A stretch of 32,286 bases of DNA from Basidiobolus ranarum (taxonomy: Eukaryota > Basidiobolomycota > Basidiobolomycetes > Basidiobolales), in assembly GCA_040143965.1 (NCBI GenBank), contig JASJQH010006959.1:1-32286 (forward strand). The letters run 5' to 3'. Made by a program: the position numbers and the translations under genes. Below the pieces are notes generated by a model. The model was given only the letters and a program-made list of their open reading frames with translations. It had not been told where the DNA came from and ran no database searches. This document shows positions 1 through 9,552 of the stretch, piece after piece; the stretch's first letter is position 1; every line of letters starts with the position of its first letter.

Positions 1-223
1 GATATTAAGAAGCTTGAGCACCAAGACGCAATAGATTACAGTAGGTAATAAGACACACCAGCTAAAGAGATACGGAGATATTCCTACTTAAAATATAGGA
101 TCTGCTGTTATAGGATTACCCACACAGATTGAGTCTGACTTGTAATCATTGAAATTATGAGTAAAAGATATTTAAACCTACTTCCATTTCTAACACACCT
201 AAGACAAGTGGAATTTTTAATGA

Positions 224-448
224 GAACTTTGGCATGCATGGAAAAATGAAGGTATTTCTTATACAGTAGTGTATTTTGTACTTCCTATTAAATATATTGA
301 ACAAGTGGGAAAGCGAATACTTTTGAAAGCTGATATTGATCCAACTTTATTTGCCTCTGGACTCATGTTAGGCTTGACAGTCAGTTTTAACAATAGAAGG
401 TTCCTCGCAATGGATGGTTCCTCGCTCAGATTTAAATGGTTTTTATGA
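224..448 (+). pseudogene. Open frame faintly resembling the ATP synthase OSCP tail
   Basis: An open frame of 74 codons between two stops, without a credible start. Its second half reads KRILLKADIDPTL, then a Gly-Leu-rich stretch, then AMDGSSLRFKWFL. The order Lys-rich strand, D-P-[ST]-[IL], small hydrophobic strand, M-D-x-S-S-x-L-x-x-K-x-x-L recalls the C-terminal end of mitochondrial OSCP (delta subunit), but the family's GG and GD positions are not kept. No upstream OSCP coding sequence is visible to base 1. It could be a decayed fragment or a chance frame. Confidence 0.12.
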
Positions 449-1538
449 CATCATTAATATAATATTTCTTGAAGTTATATCTCTCATATATCCACACAAC
501 TGAACTCTAATGTTATAATGATAGAGATGATGGTTCGGATGTCGGTAATATCGGTAATGTGTATATACTAGATGGTTATTAAAGAAAGCCTGGACATTGA
601 AAGGGATTTTTCGCACATGAGCTACCAGCACGGATGAATGTGTATTTATACTAAACAAAAACGGGCTAATTAGGCCATGTTAGAAGTAGTTATTCCTTGA
701 AATCAATAGGTTGTTGTCAGTGTGAACGTGATAAATATTGTTTAGTTTTCTATACCTTATTGTTTTCTAACATTATAGTAGTCAGTCGGAAAATGCTGTA
801 CTAGACCCACAATACTGGACCACAGTATAATGACCCGGGTTCCGGTCACTACTCGGATTTATAGATGGTTTGCACATGATGCTATAGCTAAATGAAGTAA
901 TTGGATTAAATCATACAATATAATAGTGCACATTAGTAAATATATAGCGATCAGTGCATATTTAGAATGCTTTATGGCGGCTGCTACTACATTGGTACCA
1001 GGCAGGGGTATATCCAGGCGATATGATAATACTATGAACCTAGAAAGTCAAGAAAAGTAACCATATAAAAAATATACCAAAGCTCATCCCTAAAATGGAC
1101 TACCAAAGGATGGGTGCTTTCTTTTAAGCGCATCCGACGTGCTTGTTATATCAATGTCTCTTACGATGAGCAAATCAGCATGCCATAAAAGTGAGCAATT
1201 TTCGGCTCTAATTTATATATGAAATAAATTGCAGATTGCTTTATAGAAACTCTTACAGTGAGAGTCGGTTCTAATTCTTCTCACTAATCACTACATTTGA
1301 CAGAAAAGTGATGTAATTTAAGTTAGTGATCAGAATGGGCCTTATAAATAATCATTGTGTGTATTCCGAGAAACTCCTACTGGGAACAGTAAATACCTAG
1401 ACACTCTCGTTTATCTCTTGGTCCAATCAAGAGACTGACTTGCGGCATTTGTTGGCGAACACCAAATATGATTTTATGATTTATACTAGAACGCGACGAG
1501 CACAATTCGGTCCAATAGGTCATTAATGAAGTAGCCCA

Positions 1539-1546
1539 TATAAATA
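1539..1546 (+). promoter_or_regulatory. TATA-like element of the sugar transporter
   Basis: TATAAATA lies 47-54 bases upstream of the transporter ATG, with a CCAAT-type motif (GTCCAATAG) about 30 bases further upstream. The placement fits a core promoter with a short leader. Confidence 0.4.
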
Positions 1547-1592
1547 CCTTGGCTACATGGTCAATCGACTCTAACATTACCATAGTATAACC

Positions 1593-3044
1593 ATGACCAA
1601 AGAGGTAAAGAACTCTGGTGATTCATCACAAGCAGGTTTCTCTGTCTATACAGTCCTGTGTGTTTCCATCGCTTGTCTCGTATCTTTCAACAACGGTTGG
1701 AATACCTCCGATACTAACATCATTCAAGCTTCTATTGTCAGCTGTGACAATCCCAGTGAGAAAGTGAATGGCTTTCCTCATTGTTTCCCCATGGGTGATT
1801 GGATGTGGGGTTTTGCTGTGAGCAGTTTCTCTATCGGTGGTGCCATGGGAGGTCTATCTGCGGGTTGGTTCCAAGCCAGATTTGGCCGTCGTAACTCACT
1901 TATTTTCAACAACATATTCTTTATTATTGGTGCACTCCTGCTCGGTCTCTCTAAAAATAAGGGTATGTGGATTGTGGGGCGCTTATTCACTGGTATCGGA
2001 TCAGGCTTCGGAACTGTTGTACTTCCTACGTATATAGGAGAAGTATCCACCACCAAAGTTCGTGGTGCCTATGGTGCTATGACCCAACTTACATGCGTCA
2101 TTGGGCAGTTAGTCACCCAAGCAGCAGGTCTTGGATTATCTAGTCCTTCTGGTTGGCGTATTTGCTTGGCTCTTACTGGAGTTATCGCTATTTTTCAATT
2201 AGTTACTCTGTCGTTCATTACCGAGACTCCTCGCTACTACATTTCTAAGGATCAAATCGAAGATGCTGAGAAATCTTTACGTAAACTTCGTAAAGGGATG
2301 GATATTTCAGGAGAACTTCAAACCATGATAAATGCTCGCGCTCAAGCTAAAGCCGGAGGAGAGCAAACCTCAATGATGGATGGCTTCAGGTTTATCATGC
2401 ACGATCCCCTGACTCGCAAGCACGCCTTCATTTGCATGTTTCTCTGTATTATTCAACAATTGTGTGGTATTAATGGTATCATGTATTACTCCACATCTAT
2501 TTTCACTTCTATCTATGGCAATCAGACCGCTCAGTATCTTACCGTTGGTGTAGGTGCTATTAGTTTGCTTTCCACCATTGTCACCATTCTTCTGATTGAT
2601 CGAGTTGGAAGAAAGCTCCTTGTTCTTTTGAGTCTTGCTGGTATGGCCTCATTCAATGTGCTCATGATTATTGGTGTTGAATGTAATGATTCTGGTCTGG
2701 TTATTCTTGGTCTATTTGCATTTGTTGTTTCGTTCGCCTTGGGTATGGGACCTATTCCCTTCTTGATTATCTCCGAACTCATTCCTACCAGAGCAGTTTC
2801 CACTGTTGCCTCAAGTGCACTTGGACTCAATTGGTTTGGTAACTTTGTGGTTGGATTCTTCTTCCCATCATTGAAAAACTCCATGCATGGTTATGTATTC
2901 TTGATCTTTGTGTGCTGTTGTATTGTTGGTTTCATTGGAGTTCTCTTCTTTTTACCTGAAACGAAGGGGCGTAGTATTGAAGAAATCACTGGTCATCAAG
3001 ATGAGGATATAACCACCAACCTATCTGCTATGAACGAGTGTTAA
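1593..3044 (+). CDS. MFS hexose transporter, GLUT-like
   Basis: A single-exon protein of 483 residues, the usual length for the sugar porter family. It should carry a hexose across the plasma or vacuolar membrane. Diagnostic motifs occur in the expected order: FGRR at 97-100 (loop 2-3), GRLFTGIGSG at 129-138, ETPRY at 211-215 at the end of the first half, QQLCGING at 288-295 followed by MYYS, DRVGRK at 336-341, GMGPIPF at 384-390 and PETKGRS at 455-461. About twelve hydrophobic segments can be counted. The loop between helices 1 and 2 is long with two cysteines (51, 64), as in GLUT-type carriers. QQxxGIN and GxGPIP point to glucose-like substrates, but the exact sugar cannot be read. The start is the first ATG after the TATA element. 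Antisense frames are shadows. Confidence 0.9.
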   Translation: MTKEVKNSGDSSQAGFSVYTVLCVSIACLVSFNNGWNTSDTNIIQASIVSCDNPSEKVNGFPHCFPMGDWMWGFAVSSFSIGGAMGGLSAGWFQARFGRRNSLIFNNIFFIIGALLLGLSKNKGMWIVGRLFTGIGSGFGTVVLPTYIGEVSTTKVRGAYGAMTQLTCVIGQLVTQAAGLGLSSPSGWRICLALTGVIAIFQLVTLSFITETPRYYISKDQIEDAEKSLRKLRKGMDISGELQTMINARAQAKAGGEQTSMMDGFRFIMHDPLTRKHAFICMFLCIIQQLCGINGIMYYSTSIFTSIYGNQTAQYLTVGVGAISLLSTIVTILLIDRVGRKLLVLLSLAGMASFNVLMIIGVECNDSGLVILGLFAFVVSFALGMGPIPFLIISELIPTRAVSTVASSALGLNWFGNFVVGFFFPSLKNSMHGYVFLIFVCCCIVGFIGVLFFLPETKGRSIEEITGHQDEDITTNLSAMNEC

Positions 3045-3173
3045 ATGTTGCATTCATTATATGTAAATAATCCAATGTTACTTAGAGAAATACACTTTCA
3101 AGGATTACTCACTCCAAGTTCCAACTTATATACTATTATCATAGTTTCACCAAGTGATTGTAATAGTACAAAC

Positions 3174-3184
3174 TAGGGTTAGGG
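3174..3184 (+). repeat. Telomere-like motif TAGGGTTAGGG
   Basis: Almost two units of TTAGGG, 38 bases left of a longer block. Together they lie in the upstream region of the Ras gene. Confidence 0.6.
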
Positions 3185-3211
3185 ATAAATTATCCAACTG
3201 TTTGAAGTTTA

Positions 3212-3235
3212 AGGGTTAGGGCTAGGGTTAGGGTT
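3212..3235 (+). repeat. Interstitial telomere-like repeat, four units
   Basis: Reads AGGGTT-AGGGCT-AGGGTT-AGGGTT: four six-base units with a single change. It runs into the 11-base palindrome GGGTTGAACCC (3231-3241). This could be a relic of telomere healing or a binding site for a TRF/Tbf1-type Myb protein. Confidence 0.7.
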
Positions 3236-3605
3236 GAACCCTTTCTATTTTTAGTCGATCCTCTCATTCAGTTTGTTAGAGTTGTCTGAGTTTGGAAATG
3301 AATCATTTATTTTCATGGTCTAAGATTAATACAAGTCCAACCTCCGATCCTCCTAATTGGACAAGGTCTTGGTCTCCAATATATGAGCTATTGAGATAAA
3401 CCAGTGCCACTTCAAATAAGCTGGTGTAACCACCAAGTCTCTGCTATATAGTATAGAAAGTTGCTTCAAAGCGTTGCTATTCACCATCGTACTTCACTAT
3501 ACGCAACCTTTAAGGAGGCTTCAGCTCTAACCATTCATCTCTTCGTGATTGAATTCTCTAGTTTGTCTGTCTTTATTAGTGATCTATTTGACGTAGAGAT
3601 CACCC

Positions 3606-4190
3606 ATGCTGGAGTTTAAAACCCATAAAATGGTGCTTCTAGGTGATGGGGGAGTGGGCAAGACAGCTTTAACATTACAATTATGCTCAGCACATTTTGT
3701 AGAGACCTACAATCCCACCATCGAGAATGTTTATCGTAAACAAGTGGTGATTGATAACAAAGCATGTATTTTGGAGGTACTCGACACAGCTGGACAACTG
3801 GAATACTCTACATTACGTGAACAATGGATACGTGAAGGGGAAGCGTTTTTATTGGTTTATTGTATTACCGAAAGATCATCTTTTGAACGTTTAGAAGCGG
3901 TTCGACAACATATAATTAGTATCGTAGGCTCGACGACGGCCCCAATGATTTTGGTTGGCAACAAGTGTGATAGATCTTCGGAAAGACAAGTAACTCAACA
4001 AGAAGGCATAGCCATGGCTAGACGATTTGGATGTCAATTTATGGAAAGCTCAGCAAAAACGGCGGTCAATGTTGAGAGAGCATTCTTCACACTTGTCAGA
4101 GGGTTACGTGGGATATACTCCGAAGATTGTTCCAAACAGAAGTCAAGTGTCCCCAAGAGGATCAAGAAATTGAAATGCACCATCATGTAA
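3606..4190 (+). CDS. Ras-family small GTPase with CaaX tail
   Basis: A single-exon protein of 194 residues. It is a membrane-anchored molecular switch that cycles between GDP and GTP. G boxes seen: GDGGVGKT 13-20 (P-loop), PTI 37-39 (effector loop Thr38), DTAGQ 60-64 (catalytic Gln64), NKCD 119-122 and SSAK 148-151. The tail has a basic stretch (KRIKKLK, 184-190) followed by CTIM, a CaaX box expected to be farnesylated. The stretch LREQWIREGEAFLLVY resembles fungal RasB/Ras2 proteins rather than Rho, Rab or the Ras1 branch. Odd point: the residue after the catalytic Gln is Leu65, where Ras proteins almost always have Glu (switch II position 62 of H-Ras). Nucleotide-binding residues are otherwise complete, so it should be active. 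Telomere-like motifs lie upstream. Confidence 0.92.
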   Translation: MLEFKTHKMVLLGDGGVGKTALTLQLCSAHFVETYNPTIENVYRKQVVIDNKACILEVLDTAGQLEYSTLREQWIREGEAFLLVYCITERSSFERLEAVRQHIISIVGSTTAPMILVGNKCDRSSERQVTQQEGIAMARRFGCQFMESSAKTAVNVERAFFTLVRGLRGIYSEDCSKQKSSVPKRIKKLKCTIM

Positions 4191-4641
4191 CGCTTCTTCA
4201 TGCACATCCCCCTTCCCTTCCTTGTGACGACATATGTCTATTACTATTATATATCTCTATCTATGAACCAGGATTGTACAAACGGAATATGTTTCATTGT
4301 ATTTATTTACCAATATTGATGGCGTCTTTCACAGATGCGTCTAATCATATGTTATCATAAGCCTATCTTGAAGACACCCTAGTACAGATCAGCGACCAAA
4401 GTGTTACGTCCGGACTGTCAATTTACGCATTCATATACAATTAAATAAACTTTTTACTAGTCAACAACCCCTTTACAGCCCCTTTAAGCTATGAAAATAT
4501 TTATTTGGATTAGGACCTAGACTCTAATATCATTTCCGATGCAATTACTTGGAATCTACGTAATCAACCAAAATTAGGACAAAGAAGACCCAACGGAGCC
4601 TTAGTTCAAATATGTGTACCGGTTTTTTTGATGATTTAGGT
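4191..4641. other. Gap between convergent genes
   Basis: This is the 3' side of the Ras gene and of the leftward acetyltransferase gene. The open frames here read across the Ras stop in another frame and look spurious. No structure or repeat was seen. Confidence 0.6.
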
Positions 4642-5217
4642 TTAGTTGAGTCTCAACCAATCCTCTCTCAACATGGTGTAAATGAGATGATCAACAAATT
4701 GTCCATTGATCCATTTGGCTTGTAGACACCGTTCATTTTTGAAATTTAATCTCTCGGGAATGGCTCTACTTTTAAGGTTATCTACAGCACAATGAATCTC
4801 TACACAGTTGATCTCCAACTCGACCAACAATTTATGGACCAAATATTTTGTAGAGGATATCATTAATCCATGACCAGTGAAAGTGTCTCCAAGCCAATAG
4901 CCTAGAGTTGCAGTGGAGCTATCCCAATCAATGGTATGTATTCCCAAAACCCCAGCCAGTTCTCGGTTAAAGTAAACCCCCAGTTCTATTCCTTTGTTAG
5001 TAAGTAGTCGTTTTTCTGCGTTCAACACGAATTCCTTGGTATCGTCGATAGTTTTAACGAAATCTAACCAAGGTAAGAAAGCAGCCAGGTGTACACGTGA
5101 GTTATCAGTCAAAGTAAAAAGAGTGGGGACATCTTTCAGTGATAATATCTTTATACTACAAGTATCGTTTACTTGAGTAAATGAATGAGAAAATAATTGA
5201 CTGAGTGTTTTTGACAT
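4642..5217 (-). CDS. GNAT N-acetyltransferase, RimL/YdaF type
   Basis: A single-exon protein of 191 residues, a full-length acetyltransferase_3 type GNAT that should transfer acetyl from acetyl-CoA to an amine. Visible features: an N-terminal strand (CSIKILSLKDV, 20-30), an HLAAFLPW segment (43-50) like the xLxxWLPW of bacterial RimL/YdaF proteins, the central strands ELAGVLGIHTID and ATLGYWLG, the acetyl-CoA loop GDTFTGHG (110-117), and the signature SRAIPERLNF (150-159), which is the SRA[IV]PE+xGF block of that family. The family in bacteria acetylates ribosomal proteins or small molecules. The substrate here is unknown. The close bacterial likeness and lack of introns raise the possibility of horizontal transfer. 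Confidence 0.85.
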   Translation of the reverse strand: MSKTLSQLFSHSFTQVNDTCSIKILSLKDVPTLFTLTDNSRVHLAAFLPWLDFVKTIDDTKEFVLNAEKRLLTNKGIELGVYFNRELAGVLGIHTIDWDSSTATLGYWLGDTFTGHGLMISSTKYLVHKLLVELEINCVEIHCAVDNLKSRAIPERLNFKNERCLQAKWINGQFVDHLIYTMLREDWLRLN

Positions 5218-5453
5218 GGTGGGTTTTTATCTTGGGTTATCTCAACGAACACAACGATTAAAGTGTCTTTCGGAATATCCAGCAAGGATATCATGTGGAA
5301 TTAACAAAGTTTGGGGTTGGAGAATTTTGGATTTAGCCGTGTTTTTGTAGTACAGACTCAGTCTTTTCTCATATACTAAGAAAATATGGAGTCACTACGA
5401 GTTAGAAAACCCACATAATATTAGGCTGATTTATATGCATATTGATGGTAGTA

Positions 5454-5469
5454 CTTAGGGTTAGGTTAG
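5454..5469 (+). repeat. Telomere-like motif CTTAGGGTTAGGTTAG
   Basis: Nearly two and a half TTAGGG-type units, 237-252 bases upstream of the acetyltransferase ATG (which reads to the left). Confidence 0.55.
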
Positions 5470-5599
5470 TAAGTTCATCTTTATGTATTAGATTGCCTCA
5501 TCTAACTTAGCAACCGTATCTAGGCCTTGAATATCTTTAGTTCGTATTTGATGCACTACAATTTCACATCCAAAATAAATGTAAAGCTAGGAGTACTAT

Positions 5600-5612
5600 C
5601 TAACCCTAACCC
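5600..5612 (-). repeat. Telomere-like motif on the minus strand
   Basis: CTAACCCTAACCC, two units in the reverse orientation to the block at 5454. The pair flanks about 130 bases of the divergent promoter region. Confidence 0.55.
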
Positions 5613-6424
5613 GTAATGAATTTCACCTCTAAGAATTACAGGTATTAATTACAGGTATAGGGAAGAGGTACTGAGAAACCCATACTAAGAATGGCGAATG
5701 AAAGCAAACCTGAAGTTAATGATTAACAAGGAACATAGATATTGCTTTTAAAGAGGATATGGATACTTTTAAATGGATTTATTTATGGGAATGTTTATAG
5801 TAGTTTATGGAAAAAATATTCGGAACCATACGAACCGATCATCCGACTTCCTTACTCTATTGTAGCTAAATTACTCATCGAACTGAAACACACCTAGAGG
5901 AAGTTCAATCTCTTGGAAAAGAAAAGGCACAGCTGTGAATGTTATTGTAAGCTATACTATTGCAGCTATCATAGAACCAATACTACTACCTACACCTGGT
6001 AAATATTGGAACTATCATAGAACTGACACTACACTCCCACCACCACCATTGATTATACTCTACGCACAGGGTATATGACAAACTCGTAATACTCCCACTG
6101 ATTAATTAAAAACGAACGACAAAGTCTCATATTACCTATCGACTGTCTCGGGCAAAAAGGATATGCAATGATGTTCCTCCTTTGCCATCTCCTTTTGGTG
6201 ATGATGATTTATGCACAAACCTGAAAATGCAAAGCACAAGAAACATTCCTTCGCAGCGAAAAACTGGACTGCTAAATAGTAAGATGAGATAATCTATTAA
6301 GATTGATTAATCAATATCATGAGTTTCATTGGATAACTATGTATTTTGTAAATGTGGGAACGGCTTAAGATAATCTCTTACAGTCTAGGTTTACTTATTT
6401 CCCTTAAACCTACTAGATATCACC

Positions 6425-7740
6425 ATGATTCTTGAAGACGAGAGAGTCATTAGTAACTACTCCTCCATTACTGCTCCTTTGTTAGAAAATGAGGGGGTAG
6501 TTGAATTAAGCGAGCAAAACGAGGCCTCGCGCGGTACTTCTAATATGGTTCTTGGTGCCAGTGTATTAAGTATATGCATTGCAACGTTTACACTTCAGAC
6601 AGTAAGCTCCAAAGACTCTCTTTGTTTGGAAGCATTTCTTATTCACTATACCTCGTTTATTGACAAGTAGGAAATCGCGCAACACGTTCAATCAGGAATG
6701 AATTATCAGAAGCCTTATTTTATCCTGTAAGTGAGAAGGTTTCCTAACTCATAAAAGAGAATTATCTCTGAGTGGTATTTTTACAATATTAACCCTTAAC
6801 TTTTAGCTGGGTAGCTCATTCGTTCTACCTATTTTTGATACCGCTTCAATTTTTGCTAAACCGATTCAAAGGGAAATCCTTTCGAGATTCGCTACAAGAA
6901 TTTCGATATAACGTTGAGGATATATACGGTTTATTTGTAAGAAAAGACGAAATCACACAAAGTTATCCCAGTAGAATTATCTATGGACACCTTTTTAGAG
7001 TGGGATTCTTTTTAACGTTTATATTCACGAGTGCGGCTTATCTGTGGTACGTTTCCATATCATTCACGACGATGGCGAAGTTAACTGCCATTTACAATAC
7101 TGCATGTTTCTTCGCTTATGTATTCTCTACATGGCTATTGAAAGAGGAATTGAACAAAATCAAGATATTAGCGGTATTTCTAAGTATCACGGGAGTACTA
7201 ATGATATCATTAGATTTAAGTGGTACTCCTGATGTGAATACTGGTGAGAATTCCACTTTATTAGGGGATATTATTGCATGTATATGTGCATCACTTATTG
7301 GTTTTTACGAAGTACTTTACAAGAAATATGCGGTACCAAAGGAGACTTCCATATCATTTGCCAATTTTTTCACTGGTATCATTGGTGGGATTACTTTCTT
7401 TTGCTTTTGGATTCCCATACCGATATTTCATTATTTGGAGATTGAATCTTTCGCATTGCCTGACTCAACTACCGTAATATTTTTACTTGCTAATGCATCC
7501 ATGGGTCTCATATACAACGCATGCTTTATGATTGTTATTGCCCTTACCTCACCCACCTTCGCTGCGGTTGGAGTGATGTTAACCATTCCGGTGGTAGCAG
7601 TCACTGATATGTTGGTCACTTCTACACCCATTAGCTTGGCATATGTACTAGGAGGAGTATGTATTTTCATAGGATTTGGTGTGTTATTATCTGCGGAATC
7701 CAGCAGTTCCAACAAGCATGTAAATGAGTTAAACCACTAA
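6425..7740 (+). CDS. Drug/metabolite transporter (SLC35F/Thi74-like), three exons
   Basis: Exons 6425-6601, 6671-6726 and 6807-7740 join in frame to 388 residues; introns are 69 and 80 bases with GTAAG donors. The short middle exon supplies the block QKPYFILWVAHS across the second junction, a signature of the SLC35F5/YML018C branch of the DMT superfamily (xKPYFxTWxxHS). An N-terminal soluble tail of about 40 residues is followed by about ten hydrophobic segments. AKLTAIYNTACFFAYVFS and SLIGFYEVLYKKYAVP are the paired EamA-type half signatures. Vacuolar or Golgi membrane is the usual site. The substrate is uncertain: thiamine, nucleotide sugar and amino acid have all been proposed for relatives. 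The start is the first ATG, which gives a typical N-terminus. Confidence 0.85.
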
Positions 7741-7946
7741 TTCCTCCAAGATCAATACATACAGCTTTTACACCCATTGCATAATAAATCATCCAAGTAA
7801 ATATCGAGAATTTAGGAGACTCTAATGGTTTATTTCACGGAAATTCGATATATTAAATGAATGTATATGTTAATGTGTACCAATGGAAGTAGATACCGAG
7901 GTAATCTGAAGTCGAACCTGCGCTAAAGTTTACCTTGAAAATGAAT

Positions 7947-8570
7947 TCAAGATTTCGCTAAAATCAAGAAAGATGCACGTTTAAATAATCGTTCTGCCAA
8001 GTTAGGTTGTTTACGTAAAGTAGTTGATTTCAAGGCACTTTTCAATGGTACTTGTGAGGATTCAATTTTCACTGGATCTGATACAATAGAGGAGGGGGCA
8101 TCTGGATCGTAAGGGAATATAACATCCATATTATCGAATTTCAATTTTCTACTTTGATTCTTTTCGAAGGAGATCTTTCGTTTGATTTTGGTAAGTTGAT
8201 GTTCTAATATGGTAGATTTAGGGGATAAAATCTTATTTCTACGTCTTTCTTGAATTTCGTAACGTATACTGGAGACAGTTGAATGATCTAGAACCGATAA
8301 ATCCAATGGTACTCTAGGGTCCTTTTTGATTTCTTTCATTAGTCTTTTTTCGTTGGCCACTTGATGTTTATCTACGATGGTCATGTGAAAGATCATTTCT
8401 TTCGTGGTACCATGAAGGATGTAGCCGTACTTTGTAAGGGTTTGATTGTGATGCATTTTGTATTTGTATCGGAAAAGAAACTGGGAATTATCTGGTGTCA
8501 TCTCCATATATTCGTATCCGTTTCCCTTTATCAAAGGGAAGAAAACACGTGTGTAAGGTAAGAAATTCAT
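7947..8570 (-). CDS. Unrecognised basic protein
   Basis: An open frame of 207 codons with a true ATG and a TATATAAA box about 45 bases upstream. I do not recognise the family. The N-terminal 70 residues look folded (alternating aromatic and hydrophobic residues: FLFRYKYKMHH, KYGYILHGTTKEMIFHMTIVD). The middle is charged and helical (VANEKRLMKEIKKDP, RYEIQERRRNK), and the C-terminal half is rich in Lys, Arg and Ser with a PLKSALKS element. It has no signal peptide, transmembrane segment, zinc ligands or P-loop. It is single-exon and followed by 206 bases before the transporter 3' end (convergent). It could be a lineage-specific gene; spurious translation is less likely at this length in AT-rich DNA. 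Confidence 0.5.
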   Translation of the reverse strand: MNFLPYTRVFFPLIKGNGYEYMEMTPDNSQFLFRYKYKMHHNQTLTKYGYILHGTTKEMIFHMTIVDKHQVANEKRLMKEIKKDPRVPLDLSVLDHSTVSSIRYEIQERRRNKILSPKSTILEHQLTKIKRKISFEKNQSRKLKFDNMDVIFPYDPDAPSSIVSDPVKIESSQVPLKSALKSTTLRKQPNLAERLFKRASFLILAKS

Positions 8571-8612
8571 TTGAAGTAAGAGCTGCCTTGGGAAATCGTA
8601 AATCCCCCTGGG

Positions 8613-8620
8613 TTTATATA
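8613..8620 (-). promoter_or_regulatory. TATA box of the unrecognised gene
   Basis: On the minus strand TATATAAA precedes the ATG at 8570 by about 45 bases. A (TA)n run lies a little further upstream at 8651-8665. Confidence 0.35.
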
Positions 8621-8850
8621 GGTGAAGGTGGCGCTTGTCTTATACACTAACTGTATATATATATATCCTACACCAATGTATATATCACAAGATATCGATG
8701 ACGTTTGACCTCGAAGCCAGCACCCAACCAAGTGCAGTTTCATGCATCCTCTAATAATAGGCACTCCTACAAGCCAGTCAAAAATCATAAATAAAATGCG
8801 CAAAATTGTATAGAAAGAAGACAATACGCGGGAAATACACGGGGAAATGA

Positions 8851-9085
8851 TCAAACATGAAATGATGTCTCAAACCGAGGTTGCTGGAACTTCAAATCAC
8901 GATTGATAAGTAATTTTAGGTGGTTTATCATCTAGACTTACTTTTAATATGCGAGTTGTAGGAGAGGGGCTCCATATTTGAGTGCTTGTATTGTAAGCAC
9001 GTTCGGAGCATGCAGGGTAATCTGAAAATGCGGGGATCGTAGTTCTCCATTCAATATCAGTTGGTGCAACCACACTCAACTGCAT
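8851..9085 (-). CDS. Candidate small two-exon gene, 58 residues
   Basis: An ATG at 9085 opens 48 codons (9085-8942) ending exactly at a GTAAGT donor. After a 58-base intron ending in CAG, a second exon (8883-8851) adds ten residues and a TGA, in phase. The product would begin MQLSVVAPTDIEWRTTI and end in RFETSFHV. It has no transmembrane segment and no family that I recognise. The region between this and the SulP gene has another unassigned open frame on the same strand (9377-9189), which may or may not belong to it. Evidence is only the open frame and splice signals. Confidence 0.25.
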
Positions 9086-9473
9086 CGTGACTCTCGGTTA
9101 CAGTCACAAGTAATATCAATGTGTTTGATCGCAAAGCCAGCAAATCATTTACTTACATCTACACTGCCTATGAGGGGATGAAACATAACTACACTAGTTT
9201 AGAAGCGATGAAACACAATGAAAGAGAACCTGTTCCATGTAATCGATAAAATGGACGGGTTTCAGTAGATTCTTCATCTTTAAATGTATCGTGACCTTGT
9301 GAAGGCATCAGATCGTACCACTTGATGAAACATAATGAGTACCGAACATCCGAGCATTGGGATACTACACTCTTCAATTGTTTAATTAGGAGGAATGCAA
9401 AAGAACATGGTAGAGGGTATTGTAGTATTGCAGAAGCATCTCTTCATTTACCAATGATGGATATAATAGTATA

Positions 9474-9509
9474 GGCGTGGGTATGGCTGTGGGTGTGGGT
9501 GAGGGTGTA
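9474..9509 (+). repeat. GT/GGGT-rich simple repeat
   Basis: Imperfect GTGGGT/GGGTGT units (CACCCA on the minus strand) just downstream of the SulP stop, in its 3' flank. Probably a decayed microsatellite. Confidence 0.5.
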
Positions 9510-9552
9510 TTTTCATGTGTATGCAACATAACGTCCAAGTTTGCAAGAAAGA

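Larger units (their letters stand above)
1..1592. other. Intergenic stretch at the left edge
   Basis: No convincing complete gene. The first 45 bases read as 15 open codons before a TAA on the plus strand, which could be the tail of a gene that begins outside the window, but this is too short to judge. A 17-base-period duplication of GGTTCCTCGC lies at 399-408 and 416-425. A 74-codon open frame at 224-448 is described separately. The last 80 bases hold the promoter of the sugar transporter. Confidence 0.5.
3045..3605. other. Intergenic gap with telomere-like motifs
   Basis: This gap separates the sugar transporter from the Ras gene, which read in the same direction. It contains no open frame of note. 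Two TTAGGG-type blocks lie here (listed separately), 370-432 bases upstream of the Ras ATG. Confidence 0.6.
5218..6424. other. Intergenic region between divergent genes, with telomere-like motifs
   Basis: About 1.2 kb separates the leftward acetyltransferase from the rightward DMT transporter. No coding exon was recognised; the one short ATG frame at 5692 stops after 11 codons. It holds TTAGGG-type motifs at 5454-5469 and, in the opposite orientation, at 5600-5612. The rest is AT-rich without visible order. Confidence 0.5.

Noticed and set aside
443-658. Minus-strand frame of 71 codons
   Set aside because: It has a non-ATG start and a Tyr/His-rich composition expected from AT-rich non-coding DNA.
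1377-1583. Minus-strand frame of 68 codons with a true ATG
   Set aside because: It overlaps the promoter of the sugar transporter, starts 10 bases from that ATG, and shows no family or splice context.
1778-2056. Minus-strand frame across the sugar transporter
   Set aside because: It is an antisense shadow of a well-supported gene, low in complexity and without family likeness.
9189-9377. Minus-strand frame ending in repeated SLCFI-type words
   Set aside because: The words come from repeats of GATGAAACATAA-like sequence on the other strand. There is no ATG and no clear junction to the neighbouring candidate gene.
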